NCBI GenBank assembly: GCA_035235625.1
Contig: CP141149.1
Location: forward strand, 4,526,893 to 4,590,892
Direction of reading: 5' to 3'
Source of the DNA: Saururus chinensis
Taxonomy: Eukaryota > Streptophyta > Magnoliopsida > Piperales > Saururaceae
Length of the DNA stretch: 64,000 nucleotides
Numbering within the stretch: position 1 is the stretch's first letter; every line of letters starts with the position of its first letter. The position numbers and the translations under genes are program-made. Below are positions 1 to 12,984 of this stretch, in pieces. The notes below the pieces were generated by a model, which was not told the DNA's origin, made no database searches, and saw nothing but the letters and a program-made list of their open reading frames with translations.

Positions 1-394
1 CTATGTGTCACAAATAATAAACATAATAAATAAATTAATAGTGATGCTTATGAAATCTTCCCTAATAAAAAAATTTAAAAAAATTAATAAAAAATCATTA
101 GCAACGCATTTAAAAAGCTCCACTAATAAAAACAAATTTAAAAAAGAAGACTTGTGGATTAGTGACACTTCCTAAAGGGTTGCTAATATTTAAAGAAATA
201 AAAATTCATATAACAGCCACTAGCGAAGCTTTTGAGTCCGTCTCTAATGACATCAAAAAATTTAAACAAAAAATCCCGCCGGAGGTGGGATGACTGAAGT
301 GGCATTGCGCCCCTCCTTTGGCATGGTGTGGGTAAGCAAAGGAGGGGGGCTGACTGGGGGGTTGGGCTAGGGACACACGGCAGGGGCTGACCAA

Positions 395-702
395 GGAGAG
401 GGGGGGGAGGAAAGATAGGAGAGAGAGTGGAGAGAGAGGAGAGAGGGAAGAGAGATAGAGTGAAGAGAGAAAGAGAGAAGAGGGAGAGAGGAGAGAGGAG
501 AGAGGAGAGAGGAGAGAGGAGAGAGGAGAGAGGAGAGAGAAAAGAGAGAGTGAAGAGAGATAGTGTGAAGAGAGAGTGGATGAGGGAGGAGAGAGAGAAA
601 GAGAAGAGAGAGAGAGAGGAAAGAGAAAGAGTGTAGAGAGAGATGAGAGAGAGAGAGAGAGAAAGGGTGTAGAGAGAGAGGAGAGAGAAAGAAGAGAGAT
701 TT
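395..702. repeat. (GA)n-rich low-complexity tract in CACTA element
   Basis: Nearly pure purine GAGAGA/GGAGAGA repeats, with a run of GAGAGAG-GA units near 485-540. The frame open across it encodes only Arg/Glu repeats and is a low-complexity artefact. Just upstream (275-395) is a short GC-rich, apparently unique piece of unknown origin. Confidence 0.9.
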
Positions 703-1196
703 AAAAATTCAGCCTATTTACTATGTTAAGAAAAGAGAGTCGCAAATAGTTATAACATTTGAGTGCTTATAAGCATCACAACTATTATAATTATTTTTGA
801 TGCACTTTACTAAGCGTCGTAAATAGTAACAATTATAAAAAATTAATCCAATTTTTGATGCTCATAAAAGAGCATCACAAATAGTTATAATAGTTGTGAT
901 ATTTAATTATAATTATCGCAACTATTATAACTATTTGCAGTGATCTTTACTAAGTGTCACAAAGAGGCTTAATTTTTTTTAAATCTCCCTTCTCTCTCCT
1001 CTCTCTCACCTCTCTCATCCTCACTTCTTTCTCTACCCTCTCTATCTCTGTCATCTCTCTCTCTTCACTCTCCCTCTCATCCCCCACTCTTCTCTCTCTC
1101 ATCACTCTCTCTTTCCTCTCTCATTCATTCTTCTCTCTCTCTCTTCACTCTTTCTTTCCTCTCATCCTCTCTACCCTCTCTCTTCACTCTCTCACC

Positions 1197-2285
1197 TAGG
1201 GCTGTAAATGAGCCGAGCTAGCTCATGAGCAAACTCGGCTCGGTTAGGCTCGGCTTGAATTAAACTTGACTTGAATCAGACTCGACTCGAACTCGATTCG
1301 AGTTCGAATAAGTTCAAGCCGAGTTTGAGCCGACCCCTGCTCGACTCGGCTCGGCTCGAATGAAACTCGAACTTGATGCTACTCGAGCTTAAGCTCGAAC
1401 TCGAATATAATTTTAAAATTATATATAAATAATATATATATATATGCATATTTTATATAAACATAATTGTTAATTTAAATACATATTTATAACATACTCC
1501 CTCCATTCTTAGATTAATAGCTCTATTTGATTAGTTCATTTTGAAAAATTTAATTGAGTTATTAATCTAAGACGAATGGAATATATAAAACAGCATATAA
1601 TCACATATTTATATACTAATACTATGTATTGTATTAATATATGAGACCCGTTTATATGAGTCAAGGCTCACTCACGACTATGTAAGTATAGATGTCATAC
1701 ATCATCATATTACGATATAAGAACACACATAACTTAGGAGGTAGATTAGTTTATGTCTTCTTGCGCATTTAGATCTCGATCTTGCCTGAATAATATTTTA
1801 TTTTTTACATCTTTTTTAGTGATTATATGTACATAAAGAGAGAAAAATAATAATGTTGCATTTTTTAGCATATATAACTAAAACTTATTTGTCATAGTTT
1901 TCTTCTTTCATAATGACTAGAATCAAATATTCACGGTGTAGTCGTAATACTTGTTGAAGTATATTAATTAATATTTAATACTAAAAATATATTAGTATAT
2001 GTGATACTTCATATACTTTATATTTATATTTATATTTATATATATATATATATTTTTATTTTTTTAATTCGAGCCTAGTTCGAGCCCATTTTGAGCCAAG
2101 GCTTATGATTCACTTATTCAAGTTCGAGCTCGAGCCAAGCTTTGGATTTCTAAATCGAGCCGAGCTCGAGCTGAAAAGTTCGAGTTTATTCGAGCTTTGA
2201 GCCAAGCTTGAGCCGAGCTTCAGCAGTTCAAGCTCGAGCCGAAACAGCCAAATACTCGGCTCAGCTCAGCTCGTTAACACCCCTA
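1197..2285. mobile_element. Non-autonomous hAT-like element, copy 1, with 8-bp target duplication
   Basis: The left end TAGGGCTGTAAATGAGC and the inverted right end TAGGGGTGTTAACGAGC form an imperfect terminal inverted repeat. The element is bracketed by CTCTCACC at 1,189-1,196 and 2,286-2,293. An 8-bp duplication with TAGGG-type ends indicates the hAT superfamily. Subterminal regions are dense in GAGCCGAGCTCGAG-type motifs on both sides, and the centre is AT-rich with no transposase. The duplication lies in (CT)n-rich DNA, so chance identity is possible. The second copy at 28,150-34,721, with an unrelated 8-bp duplication, confirms the ends. Confidence 0.8.
1497..1582. mobile_element. Stowaway-like MITE (Tc1/mariner type) inside hAT copy 1
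   Basis: This 86-bp foldback starts CTCCCTCCATTC and ends GACGAATGGAA. The arms share TTAGATTAATA(G/A)CTC. The CTCCCTCC ends flanked by TA fit plant Stowaway elements. A related foldback occupies the equivalent place in hAT copy 2 (34,325-34,411), so it was probably present in their common ancestor. Confidence 0.65.
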
Positions 2286-4010
2286 CTCTCACCTCTCTCT
2301 CGCTCTCCTCTATCACCTCTCTCTCTCTCGCTCTCCTCTATCTCCTCTCTCACACCCTCCATCCCCCCTCTCTTCTAACTCTCTCTCCTCCCTCTCTCAT
2401 CTTTTTGATCTCTCGCTTTGTCTCTCTCTTCCATACGCATCAATGTGAGCCCCAGCTCTGTGGATAAGAGGGGAGAGAATATAGGAATTTTAATTCTTAA
2501 AAAATTTTATAATTATATATTTTATTTAAAAAATAATAAATATAAAATAAACTGAATGTATTGTGACGCATAAGAAAAAACGTCACTAATACCCTTTGTA
2601 TTTGTGACGCAAATTCCTATGCATAACTAATACATTTTTTATTTCTTTTTAATTATTTTAAAAATATAATATTTAATAAAAAATTTAAAAAATCAAAATT
2701 AAATTCTACCTCTCTTTCTATTCCATCTTTATCTCTCCTCTCTCTCTTCACTCTCTCTCTTCTCTCTTCTTCTCACTTTTCTCTCTTCTATATCTCTCTC
2801 TTATCTATCTCCTCTCTCTCCCTACCCCTCTATCTCTCTATTCGAGCTCTCTCTCCTCTCCCTCTCTTTCCTCCCTCCTCTTTCTGATCTCTCTCTTTTC
2901 CGCACGCGTCAACGTGAACTCCGGCTTTGAGGATAAGAGGAAGAGAGTAAGGGAGTTTTATTTTATATTTTAGGATTTTTTAACTATATATTATATTTAA
3001 AAAATAATAAATATAAAATAAACTAAATGTACTAGCAATGCGTAGGAAAAGGCGTTGCTAATACCTAAGGTATTCACAACACAAATTCCTATGCATCGGT
3101 AATACATTTTTTTAAAATAAAATATAATATTTAATAATAAAAAAATCTAAAAAATTAAATTAAATTTCACCCTCTGTCACTACTCTCTTTTCTCACTTCA
3201 CCTCTCTCTCTCTCTATTCTCTCTCCCTCTCTCACTTCTCTTTGTTCTCTATCTCCTCTCTCTCCCCCTCCCTCCTCACTCTCCCTTCTAGCTCTTTCTC
3301 CTCTCTTTTCCCTCTCTACTCTATCCAATCTCTCTCTGTCTTCCATGAGCGTCAATATGAGACCCAGTTCTAACGATACTAGGGGAGAGAGTAGTGGAAT
3401 AGAATTTATTTTTTGAGATTTTAAAATTATATATTATATTTTTAAAATAATAAATAGCAAATTAAATAAATATATTAGTGACTCATAGTAAAAAGCATCA
3501 CTAATACCCTTTGTATCAGCAATGCGTATGCATAGCTAAAACCTAGGGTATTAGCTATGCAAATTCCTATGTAGCACTAATATATTTTCTTTTATTTTTA
3601 ATATAATATTTAATAAATAATCTATAAAATTAAAATTAAAATTTTCCCTCTCTCTACTCTCTATCTTCTCACTCTTCTCTCTCTCTACCCTCTCTCCTAT
3701 CTCTATCTCTTCACTCTCTCTCTCTACCCTATTTCTCTTTCATCTCTCTTCATCTTTATATCTCTCCTCTCATCTCTCACTATCTACTCTCACTCTCTCT
3801 TCTAGATCTCTACTCTCTCCCCTCTCTCTTCTAGATCTCTCTCTTCACTCTCTTTCTCGTCATTCTCACTCTTTAGCACTCTTCCTTTCTCTATGCTCTC
3901 CCATCTTTCTATCCTCTTTCTCTCTTCTCTTTCTCTTCTTTCTTCACTCCTCTCTCTCTTACAGGCACGAATGTGCGCCCCAGCTCTAAAGAAATTATAT
4001 TTATTTTTTA
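2286..4010. repeat. Tandem ~0.45-kb units in CACTA element
   Basis: Four successive blocks share one order: (CT)n tract; a marker like CATCAATGTGAGCCCCAGCTC (seen near 2,437, 2,905, 3,350 and 3,967); an AT-rich stretch; a dyad such as GTGACGCATAAG...CGTCACTAATAC; AT-rich DNA; then the next (CT)n tract. The marker spacing is about 468, 445 and 620 bp, so the last unit is expanded. The units have diverged from each other and have no coding frame. Confidence 0.7.
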
Positions 4011-4759
4011 TTATTTATTTTTTATATATAAATATTAAATAAAATATATTATATTTATGGATTTTCTTGAAATTTTTAATATTTATTTATCATATATTAT
4101 ATATTTTAATAATAAATATTAAATAATAAAACTGATAGCCCTATTTTTTTCAAAAAGATACTTCATTTTATTTGCGACACTTTAATTAAAGCATAACTAA
4201 TACGAATACTATTTGTAACGCTTATGAAAAAGTGTCACTAACACTTTTAAGTTTTTTCATCTTTTTTAAATTTTATAACTTTTAACGATGTTTTTTTAGA
4301 AGTGTCACTAATATACAAGTAATTAGGGATGCTTTTAGAAAAGTGTAACAAATTGTTCTATATTACTTATTTTTTTAAAGTTTATTAGTGACACATTTTT
4401 AGAAGCATAACTAATGGTATAACTATTAGAGACACTTTATTAACATCGTCACTATTATAAATACTATTTGCGATGCCTTTAGAAATGCATCGCAAATAGT
4501 TCTAAATTTTTATATTATTTTAAAAAAATATAACTATTAGCAATGCTTTTTCATAAGCATCGCCAATAGTACAATTTTATGGACGCTTTGTTAAAAACAT
4601 CGCTATGATTATTTCTTTTTGCGATGCTTTTAGTACAGTGTCACTACAGTTGTACTATTAGAGATGCTTTAACAATTATAAATTTTACGATGCTTTTGTA
4701 TTCTCAAAAAGTAATTTTTAACGATGCTTTGTATTGCGTTAATCCTTGTTGTTGTAGTG

Positions 4760-7440
4760 ATGGAAGTTATCTTGATAACTGGTGAACGTGTATCAAAGAA
4801 TCTTAACCTTCATTTTGCTTGTATTCTTTTATAATAAGTCAGGTTTTATATTATTTAATTAATCCATTAGCCTTCATCTTTCTCTTTAATGTCTACTTGT
4901 ATCCTTAAATGTTTACTTCCTGGTAAAAGATTTACCAACTTCCAGTATGATTTTATATAATGAATTTAATTTTACTATTTATAGTCTCTTTCTAATATTC
5001 TGCTTTAGGAAATGACAAAGCCTCCATAAAGCTTTGAGGATTATTTTCTAACAAATATGTTAGAAAATCTAGATCAAAGAATTTTGATATTTCAGCATAT
5101 ATTTGTTGTGTCTAAGTTCATCATTTTCTCTGTTTTGATCCCCATTCACTGTTGTCCTATGCAACATCAAAAGTTCTTTTAAAAGAACTCTTCTCTTGTA
5201 TTAAATTATAAACAAAAATATGTTTACAATATGAAACATTCATAGATTGAATTATAGAATTGACATTTACATCAAGAATCTCTAATTTATTAACAAGAAA
5301 GTAATCTGCATTACTATTATTAACATAACCAATAAATATACAATCAATACTCTTTGGTCCTATCTTTATCTTCTTGGAATAAGGGACCACCAGTTCTGCC
5401 AAACACCCCCAAAACTTTAAAAATTTGTAGAAAGACTTTTAACTTTTCCATAATTCATACAATATTTTCAAGGTTTTCTTATGTATTTTGTGAGAATATA
5501 ATTTACTGAAAATAAAGCTTCCTTTCATATTTTCAGGGGTAACCCATAAATTATTAACATGGCATTCATCATCTCTTTTAAAATTTTATTTTTTCGTTTA
5601 GCAACTTTATTTTTCTGAGGTAAATATGAGGCAATAGTTTAGTGTATAATACCATGTTGTGAATAAAATTCACCAAAAAATGATTTATATTCTCCACCTC
5701 TATCATTCATTAGAACTTTTAATTTCTTGTCAAATTAATTCTCAACCTCTTTTCTATATAGTATAAACATATCTATAGTTTCATCCTTTCTTCTTAACAA
5801 GTATACATAGCAATATCAAGTATAATCATCATTGAAAATAATAAAGTACTTTTTACCTCCTCTTATTTTGAAAAGTTAAAATCACAGACATCGCCATAAA
5901 TTAACTCAAGAGGTTCAGTACTTCTCTCAATCCTTTAGAATAATTTCCTTGTCAATTTTGAGTCCACATAACTCTCACATTTATGATTAGTCAATATTTA
6001 ATTTAGGCAAATATTTCATATTAATCAATCTTCGCATAGTATCGTAATTAACATGTCCTAATTTACCATATCACATATCAAATGACTCAATCATATAAGA
6101 ATAAAAAGCACTAACATTCTTAATAATAGCAGCATGTACAATAGTTAATATATTGAGTTTCAAAAGCCCCTCATTAAGATACATTTTCCCCACATACAAC
6201 CCACTCTTAGTCAATACAAACTTATCCGACAATTTGAACCCATTCTTGCTCCAGAATGATCCTAACACTAAATACTTTCAAATTTCTTGTACATACAACA
6301 CATTGTTGAGAGTAAGTTCCTTGTCCAAAGTCATCTTGTGCATTACTTTCTAATATCTTCTGCCTTAGCAGTAGAGAATTGTCTATGAAAAGTTGTTCAC
6401 CATTTTCCACCGGTTGATATGTGGAGAACATTTTTCTACTTAAACACACATGACGAGCAACCCAATTGTCCACCTACCAATCTCTTGCATTAGTAACCAT
6501 GTTCACTTCAGACATCATAGTAAAAATGCTGATGTCATTCACATTATTGGAGAGATTCTCCACTTTAGTCGTGTTGGCTTGTGCATTTTTTTTCTTGAAA
6601 TCCTCTTGTTTCTTATGCTTAGTTGGAGTCATTGCTTGAATTTCCTCCAAGATTTTTCATCTTCTTGTTGTTGAAGTTGTTATTTTCTACTCTTGTTGTA
6701 CAACATTAACTTTGGCTTCCATGTCATAACCCTCGGTATTTTTTTCAGAAGTATAGTTGTCCTCTTCAATGCTCAACCTTACAATAGATCCTCCATGTTT
6801 ATCTCTCGACACTTATGCTTCAAGTAATTATTAAAATCCCATGAGGATAGTGGTAATTTTTCAATTATATTATCCACATGAAAGGATTCACTCAAAGTCA
6901 TACATTTTTTATGCATATCATGTAGGATCACTTGGAGCTCTTAGACTTGATTAATCACAGTCCTAGAATTCATCATCTTGAAGTCCAAGAATTTGCCCAC
7001 AACGAATTTCTTCATACCGGTATCTTCCGTTTTATACTTCTTATCAAAGGATTCCCATAATGCTTGGACACTCTTTATTGGACTATTTATGTTGTAAGCA
7101 TGTTGTCCAGCCCATTGAGAATATAATTTTGACACAGAAAGTCTTTATGTTTCTATGAATCGACTGCTGCAACAACCTATTTATCATCTTCTTTCTCCCT
7201 AATGAGAACATGCACATCCTCTTGCTGAAATTGAGTCAAATTCAACGTTGTAAGATAAAATAGCATCTTCTATTACCATCTCTTAAAATTTGTACCACTT
7301 AATTTTTTCGGCTTCTACCCTTTCACTTGAATAGGAACATGAGCAGTCAAAGTAGTGGGAATTATGACTGAAGTAATATTGGTACACTCTTCAACTATTT
7401 TTATTCCACTAAATAGAAGATAATCTCAGTTTCAAAGTAT
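4760..7440 (-). mobile_element. Ty1/copia retrotransposon fossil: gag, protease-side region, integrase, start of RT
   Basis: Read on the minus strand, the copia order is recognisable. The gag part is near 7,440-6,900 (start resembling PTTLTAHVPIQ). The region leading into the integrase is near 6,480-6,070, with the GVYVGK/NGFKLSDKFVL type of motif. The integrase C-terminal part is at 5,402-5,157 (IGPKSIDCIFIGY). The N-terminal RT region lies between about 5,050 and 4,770. The rest of RT and RNase H should follow at lower coordinates, but CACTA sequence begins there at 4,759. Coding capacity is broken by many changes, so this is an old, dead copy. Lineage within copia is not assigned. Confidence 0.8.
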
Positions 7441-8380
7441 TTAGCTTTGAAATATTAATCACAACAGTAAAGTATGAAAAAAATTTATATAATTTTGTCT
7501 TAAAATTGTTAACTTCCTTACCTTAGTATTTGTTGCGATGAAGCAGAATTACAAAAAGCCAAGAACTAGATCGAATCAAGTGCACACACTTATCCTTAAG
7601 ACAAAATTATGCCCTCCTTACTAGTGCTTAAGAATCACTTGGGCATTTGTCTCCCAGGATAAGACGATTTACTATACGTTGTAGAAGCACCTTCACACAG
7701 CGTATACAACGAACCTCTATTATACAATTGCTCTAATAGAAGACGGTAATGAAATCTAGTAAAGAATGATTAAGAAAAATATTTTTTAGTGATTTACAAG
7801 AAATCTCGTTGAAGAAGACACCTCATCCCATTCAAACAGATGTGTTCGCCCGTTAACGGACATATTCAGGTTAAGAGAAAACTAAACTCATTTTGGGTTA
7901 AAAAAAATTAAATAAATTTATCCCAAAAATAATTATTTTGTTGACTAAACCCCACCTGACCGAGCCCAGTCTGGCCAGCCTTGCAAACTGAACCTAGCCA
8001 AATAGACAAAGTAGATTAGTCAAGCATGTATCTCCTCAACAAAAGTGAGGTGGCCCAAGGGCCTAACTTTAAAGGCCAAACTTATGTCCTGTATACTAAT
8101 GCTATCATCATTTCCTAGGTAATATATGACTATTCATAACCTTCAACCAATTTACATGTATGTTCTCATTCACATAAAAGTTTTACCCACTTTCTAACAA
8201 AGTAGACTCTAAAGGAAATGAAGGCTAAACAAAACTCATAACTTTTAACGAGTGAATCTTAAAAATGATCCTACATTAGATTAGAGAAAGAAAATGTTTA
8301 TTCAAACTTTTTTTATGTTAGATTACGAGGATAAAATAAAATAAAATAACACAAACAAATAGCAGAAATCGTTGACTAAC
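7441..8380 (-). other. Probable 5' leader/LTR region of the copia fossil (boundaries not resolved)
   Basis: For the minus-strand copia element, the primer-binding site and 5' LTR should lie here, above the gag start. The sequence near 7,530-7,760 looks like a transcribed copia leader. However, I see no clear tRNA-Met primer-binding site and no partner LTR in the window to compare. Inference from position only. Confidence 0.3.
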
Positions 8381-11300
8381 CTTCAGAAATAGTTGTCAAC
8401 TCCAGGTGATCCACATCCATGACAGAAGGTCATGTGGCCAATGAGAATGAAATTGCAAAGCTTTAAATTTCTTTGAAAGAACCCAATCGCCAATAAGAAA
8501 TGATCTACCTCCCTCGGACTTCAGCCATGAAGGAAGAGAAAAGATTAGCGAGAAATAGATAGGTGGCATGAGGGAACAAGGCAATGGAAAGAAGAGAAGA
8601 GACTAGAGAGATATAGATAGAAAGGAAATGAGAAAGCTACCATTTTCATCTAGTAGTTGTCAAGGAGTGACTGACGATATGGTGGAGGAATAATTGCTAG
8701 CTGTAGGGATGGAGATTTGGGAAGGTAGGGTATTTTTTTTACTAGGTTAGCCACTATCAAGGGCATAAAGTCCATAGTCATTGGATTATAACTGGATGGT
8801 CGAGACAAAAACTACAACTCAAAACTAGTCCCAAGCAACTACTATGGCTATCTTTTTCCTATAAAATTATAGTTGAACAACTAGAACAAGACAATCATGT
8901 GCGGAGATAGAGAGTCAAATCAAGAGTTGAGTTTTTTAAAGTGTGTGAGGATAAACTCGGGGTTAAGATAGTTGAAACAAAAATCCTGAATGGTAAGATT
9001 AAACCTTTAGAAAATATTTGCACTGATTTAGAATAAAAAAGTTGGAATAACTTAAAAAACAAAGTGATTTGGATAGTGAGATTGAATGTCTTAAGCTTAA
9101 TTAGAAGTCAAGCTTATTTGGAATAGATCAAAGCCTTTAAACAAGAGTTTGATGTCAATACTTAAACCTTTTTTAACTCTAATAAACATAAGGAAAACTC
9201 AGTGAAATGTTGTATGTTAGATAAACACTTGTTGATAAGACTAGTCTAGGATGTGAGGGTAGCTCTTCCACTAGTTGAAGTAAATTTGTCAACGCTTCCT
9301 TACAAACTTCTTTCGAATCTTACTATCTACATTGTCCTAAGTATGTTTCACACTTCAGAACAGTTCAAGTTTGTGATTGTCATGTGAGGAAGTTCTTCCA
9401 TAAGATCTTTCTTTGTTTCTGGCCAAACCATTGTAGAGTATCAGCCATCTTCCACTTAATTACACTAGAAAAATACAAGAAAATTAATAAAAAAAAATGG
9501 TGCATGTTAGAGAGAATAAGTAAATGTCTAGCCCAACAAAATCAAAGTGTGAAAAAGCCAAAAATGAGAATAAGGCATGGTCATTTGATTCAAGTGAAAA
9601 AACTATTAAGTGATAAAACTTGAGTTTTTTGTTCTAAATAAATTTTGTATTAAAATTACCTTGATTGTTTATAATTAAATACTTTATATATGTACAAGAT
9701 AATTATACTAGAATAAATATTTAAGGGTTGTCGAACTTTAGGAAATAAATTAATTACTAAATCAAAGGAAAAAATTTGTTAATTAAAAATTAAAAAAATT
9801 AAAACTTAAGTAAAATAAAGAAAATAAGCAACTGACTAAAAAAATGGGTCAATATAATAAAAATTACTTAGGAACTCGAATCCACTATACAACTATAATA
9901 ATTTTTTAATTTTTAATCTAAATCTAGTGTAAATATTAATAAGTATTCTCAATTATAAGCTAAAATTACTCTAAAAAGAATCATTAATTAAATCTATGAC
10001 ATGAACTCTCTTCGATAATAGCACGAATCATCTACACTAAACTAAACCATAGGCATGACTCGTTTAATCTTAATATAACTCATTTAATTCATTAGTTATA
10101 TAAACATTAAAATTATTCCATGAATATCTCATCTAAATCATATAAATTAGAATCGATGTAAATCTCAAAATCACATCAATCTATTATCTACAAGACAATA
10201 AATCAATATAAAATTTAATAAGCTTGGAAAACACTCCAATTAAAAAAAAAAAATTTATAAAATTATCATTAATCACAACTAAGATTTAAATTAAAAACTA
10301 AAACTAAAACTTATATATAGTTTTATCAATTCTTAAGTAAAAAAATAAATTAGCCTTATATGGTAAAATAAGGCTCTTAAATTTTCATTAAAACCTTTAA
10401 AAACTCCTCTATCTTCTCCATTTTTCTCTTTAAAAAAGATACTATAATTCATCTATTTCGAGCCTCATATGACTTTATATAGGCATAAGAGTCATACGAG
10501 GAAGTCTAAAAGGAAAAAACTTAAAACTAGCCTAAAATAAAAAATTGCACGTAATCCTGTTCGAACAGCCTGCCTACCTCTCTATTCGAATGGCTATATT
10601 ATTTCTACAATCTTGTTAGTTCTATTCAGTTTCGTGTCTAGTTTCTGTTAAGGAAGCTAATTTTGTTCACTGGATAATCAATGTCTAGTTTTTCACTTTA
10701 TTCGTTAAGCTCTTTTCTTTATGTCTATTTTAATTTCTAACTTGTTTGTAAAATCGACAAGTTGTCCAAATTATTTTAAAGCATGTCAAGAGTATTTTGA
10801 GTTATTTCATACATCATCAAAGGGCCTCGATTAGCACACCTTACCTACAAAACGTAAAAACTTTGTATTTTAGACGTAGAATATAAATAAAATCCCGACT
10901 TGATTCAAGTACATGTCTAAACTAGTAATAACTCCCAAATTAATTAATAATTTAATTAAAATATTAATATCTATCTTAACATTAATAAACCATAATTAAC
11001 TTAAACTTAACATTATAATATACTAACAAATAAGGTAAAAGGCCTTATAAAATAAATATATTTCACAGTCATTACTTACACTATTCAAGAATTTAATCAA
11101 TCCTAAATCTTAGGATCTTGGGTCTTTTGTGGATTGAATTGACACTTGTTTATTTGATTTTAAAAAGATTTTAATTTAGTTAATGTGGTAGCTCTTGGAG
11201 AACTTATTTTTCTATTTACTCGAGGAGTCTCATTGAAACTTATTGATTATGCCAATCAATTTCATGATATGGCTGAAAGAAAACATTATAATCTCATATG

Positions 11301-12984
11301 TGTCTAGCTAAGAATGGGCTTTATCTATGTTCTCATTTGGGCTCATGGTGTGCTAATCATTGGATCTTTGTATTTTTTATTTTGCAAAATATGTAAAAAT
11401 ATTTTGATCGCATAAAAACTTTGGAGTGATTTTCAAAAATATTTTGAATATCTCTTTTCACAAAAAATTAATTGGAAGATGAAATAAGAAATTGGGTCTA
11501 GTAAATGGGCTGATCAATTGATCATCTGATTGATTAGGGCAGAATATCTAACGGGTGAATTAAATATGCCCATTCAATGTTGGTCATTGTTCTCTCATTA
11601 AAGTCCCTTAAAATATTAGAACATATATAGGCATATGATTTTATTAGCTAATTTTAGTAATTAAAATAATATCAAATTGATATGTAATTTGAGTCATATG
11701 ATAGATTGGTTGTTGCTCAAAATCAATGGTAAAGATTAAGCAGATTAGAAGACTCAAAAGTATTTTGATAGGTAAAAATATATACGCACATTACATTCAC
11801 ACACTTGAGATAATGAAATTATCATATTATAGTATAAAAAAGTGTGTATGACCAATTATTTAGAACCTCGATTTTGTCTATTCATCAAATCTTTAATCTC
11901 CATGCTGATTTTACTTTAGTCATTCCCAACATCACAAAATGTTGTCTCAATTAACTTAATTCTACTAATCAAGAAGGGAAATAAGCCAACACAAACTTGT
12001 AACTTCACATGATCTAACAACATCCATACAAAACCCTATTTGGAGTAGTTATTTCAAGTATGAAATAGAACATAAACCCATGATAATCATCCAAACATTA
12101 ACCTTTTGGAATCAATGGATCAACTCACATAATCAAAGTGGCATACATGATATGCACAACAAGTAATTAATTTCACAATTCATCATGTGAAAACAAAACC
12201 AAAACCAAGTACACCTTAGCATGTTTTTTTACCATCATAGTGCTAATTTCTTCTTGTACTATGACAGAATTCTCATACCTAGTTCAACAATGGTGCAATT
12301 CAATCTTTCTCCCACGAACTCACCTGTATCGAGGACCTTGTCCATGGTAATATTGTGAGAGGTTGAAAATAATGAAAAAAGGAAGAAGAAGTTGTACAGG
12401 AAAGAGGCTAACTTGAAGGCGAAGAGAGAGGGGGGTGGTAGTTTGGGGGGGAGGGGGAGAGAGTGAGAGAGGCAGTAGTTATGCCTCTATCCTAAATAGT
12501 TATACCTCTATCCTATCTTATGATGGGCTAATTAGGGGAAATTTATTTTTTAGTTAAAAACACAAGATCTTCATTAGCCAATAGGGAATGAGTACTTGGA
12601 GATCTTTTCATTTTTATTCCCTCAAAATTTGAAATTTAAACTCAAATAAAGTATTAAGTTGGCACGCATCCCAAATAGCATAGAAGAGGGACTTGGGCAC
12701 ATACTTGTGCCAGTTATTAGGTTTTAGGTCACACCCCCTCTTCTAGATGATTTGCCTTGCTATTGCTTAACCTTGTTCCCAAAATTACAATTTAAATTCT
12801 CATAAAATATGAAAATAATTTGGTAAATTAATTGAGAGATATCACATTCCACCCATCCTAATGAACTCCATCCTTGGAGTTTGCTACCAAGAGGACAACA
12901 AAATTAACCGAACTAAACTAATCATTCACATAATGTCTAAGTAGTAAATTTACTACTAAGTTTTCAAAAGTTTAGAAATTAAGC
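8381..12984. other. AT-rich intergenic DNA, no gene recognised
   Basis: Both strands have only short frames without family resemblance. Notable content is a purine-rich patch at 12,370-12,480 and long A/T runs at 9,640-10,420. A stretch at 9,180-9,620 looks vaguely coding but matches nothing I recognise. It is probably decayed transposon DNA. Confidence 0.5.

Larger units (their letters stand above)
1..4759. mobile_element. CACTA (En/Spm-type) DNA transposon, one end; continues off the window
   Basis: The right terminus at 4,744-4,759 reads, on the minus strand, CACTACAACAACAAGG, the CACTA signature. The preceding 600 bases hold many short inverted and direct copies of a subterminal motif of the type GCGATGCTTTT / AAAAGCATCGC, with variants containing GTGACGC and AGTGTCACTAAT. 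Arrays of subterminal repeats are diagnostic of CACTA elements. The rest is (GA)n or (CT)n tract alternating with AT-rich DNA. No transposase (TNPD/TNPA-like) frame is visible in this part, so it is either non-autonomous or its coding part lies left of the window. The 3 bases after the terminus are ATG, a possible 3-bp target duplication whose partner is outside the window. The element abuts copia RT sequence, so it probably inserted into that fossil. Confidence 0.8.

Noticed and set aside
427-636. Open frame of Arg/Glu repeats, and similar frames in other (GA)n/(CT)n tracts (954-1,199; 3,167-3,355; 17,390-17,803; 23,499-24,061; 24,563-24,877)
   Set aside because: Pure low-complexity translation of microsatellite DNA in CACTA elements, with no start context or domain.
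5560-5930. Plus-strand frames over the copia fossil (also 6,153-6,353 and 6,450-6,674)
   Set aside because: Antisense shadows of the minus-strand copia coding regions.
9384-9623. 79-codon plus-strand frame
   Set aside because: Lys-rich in AT-rich DNA, no relatives recognised; length is within chance.
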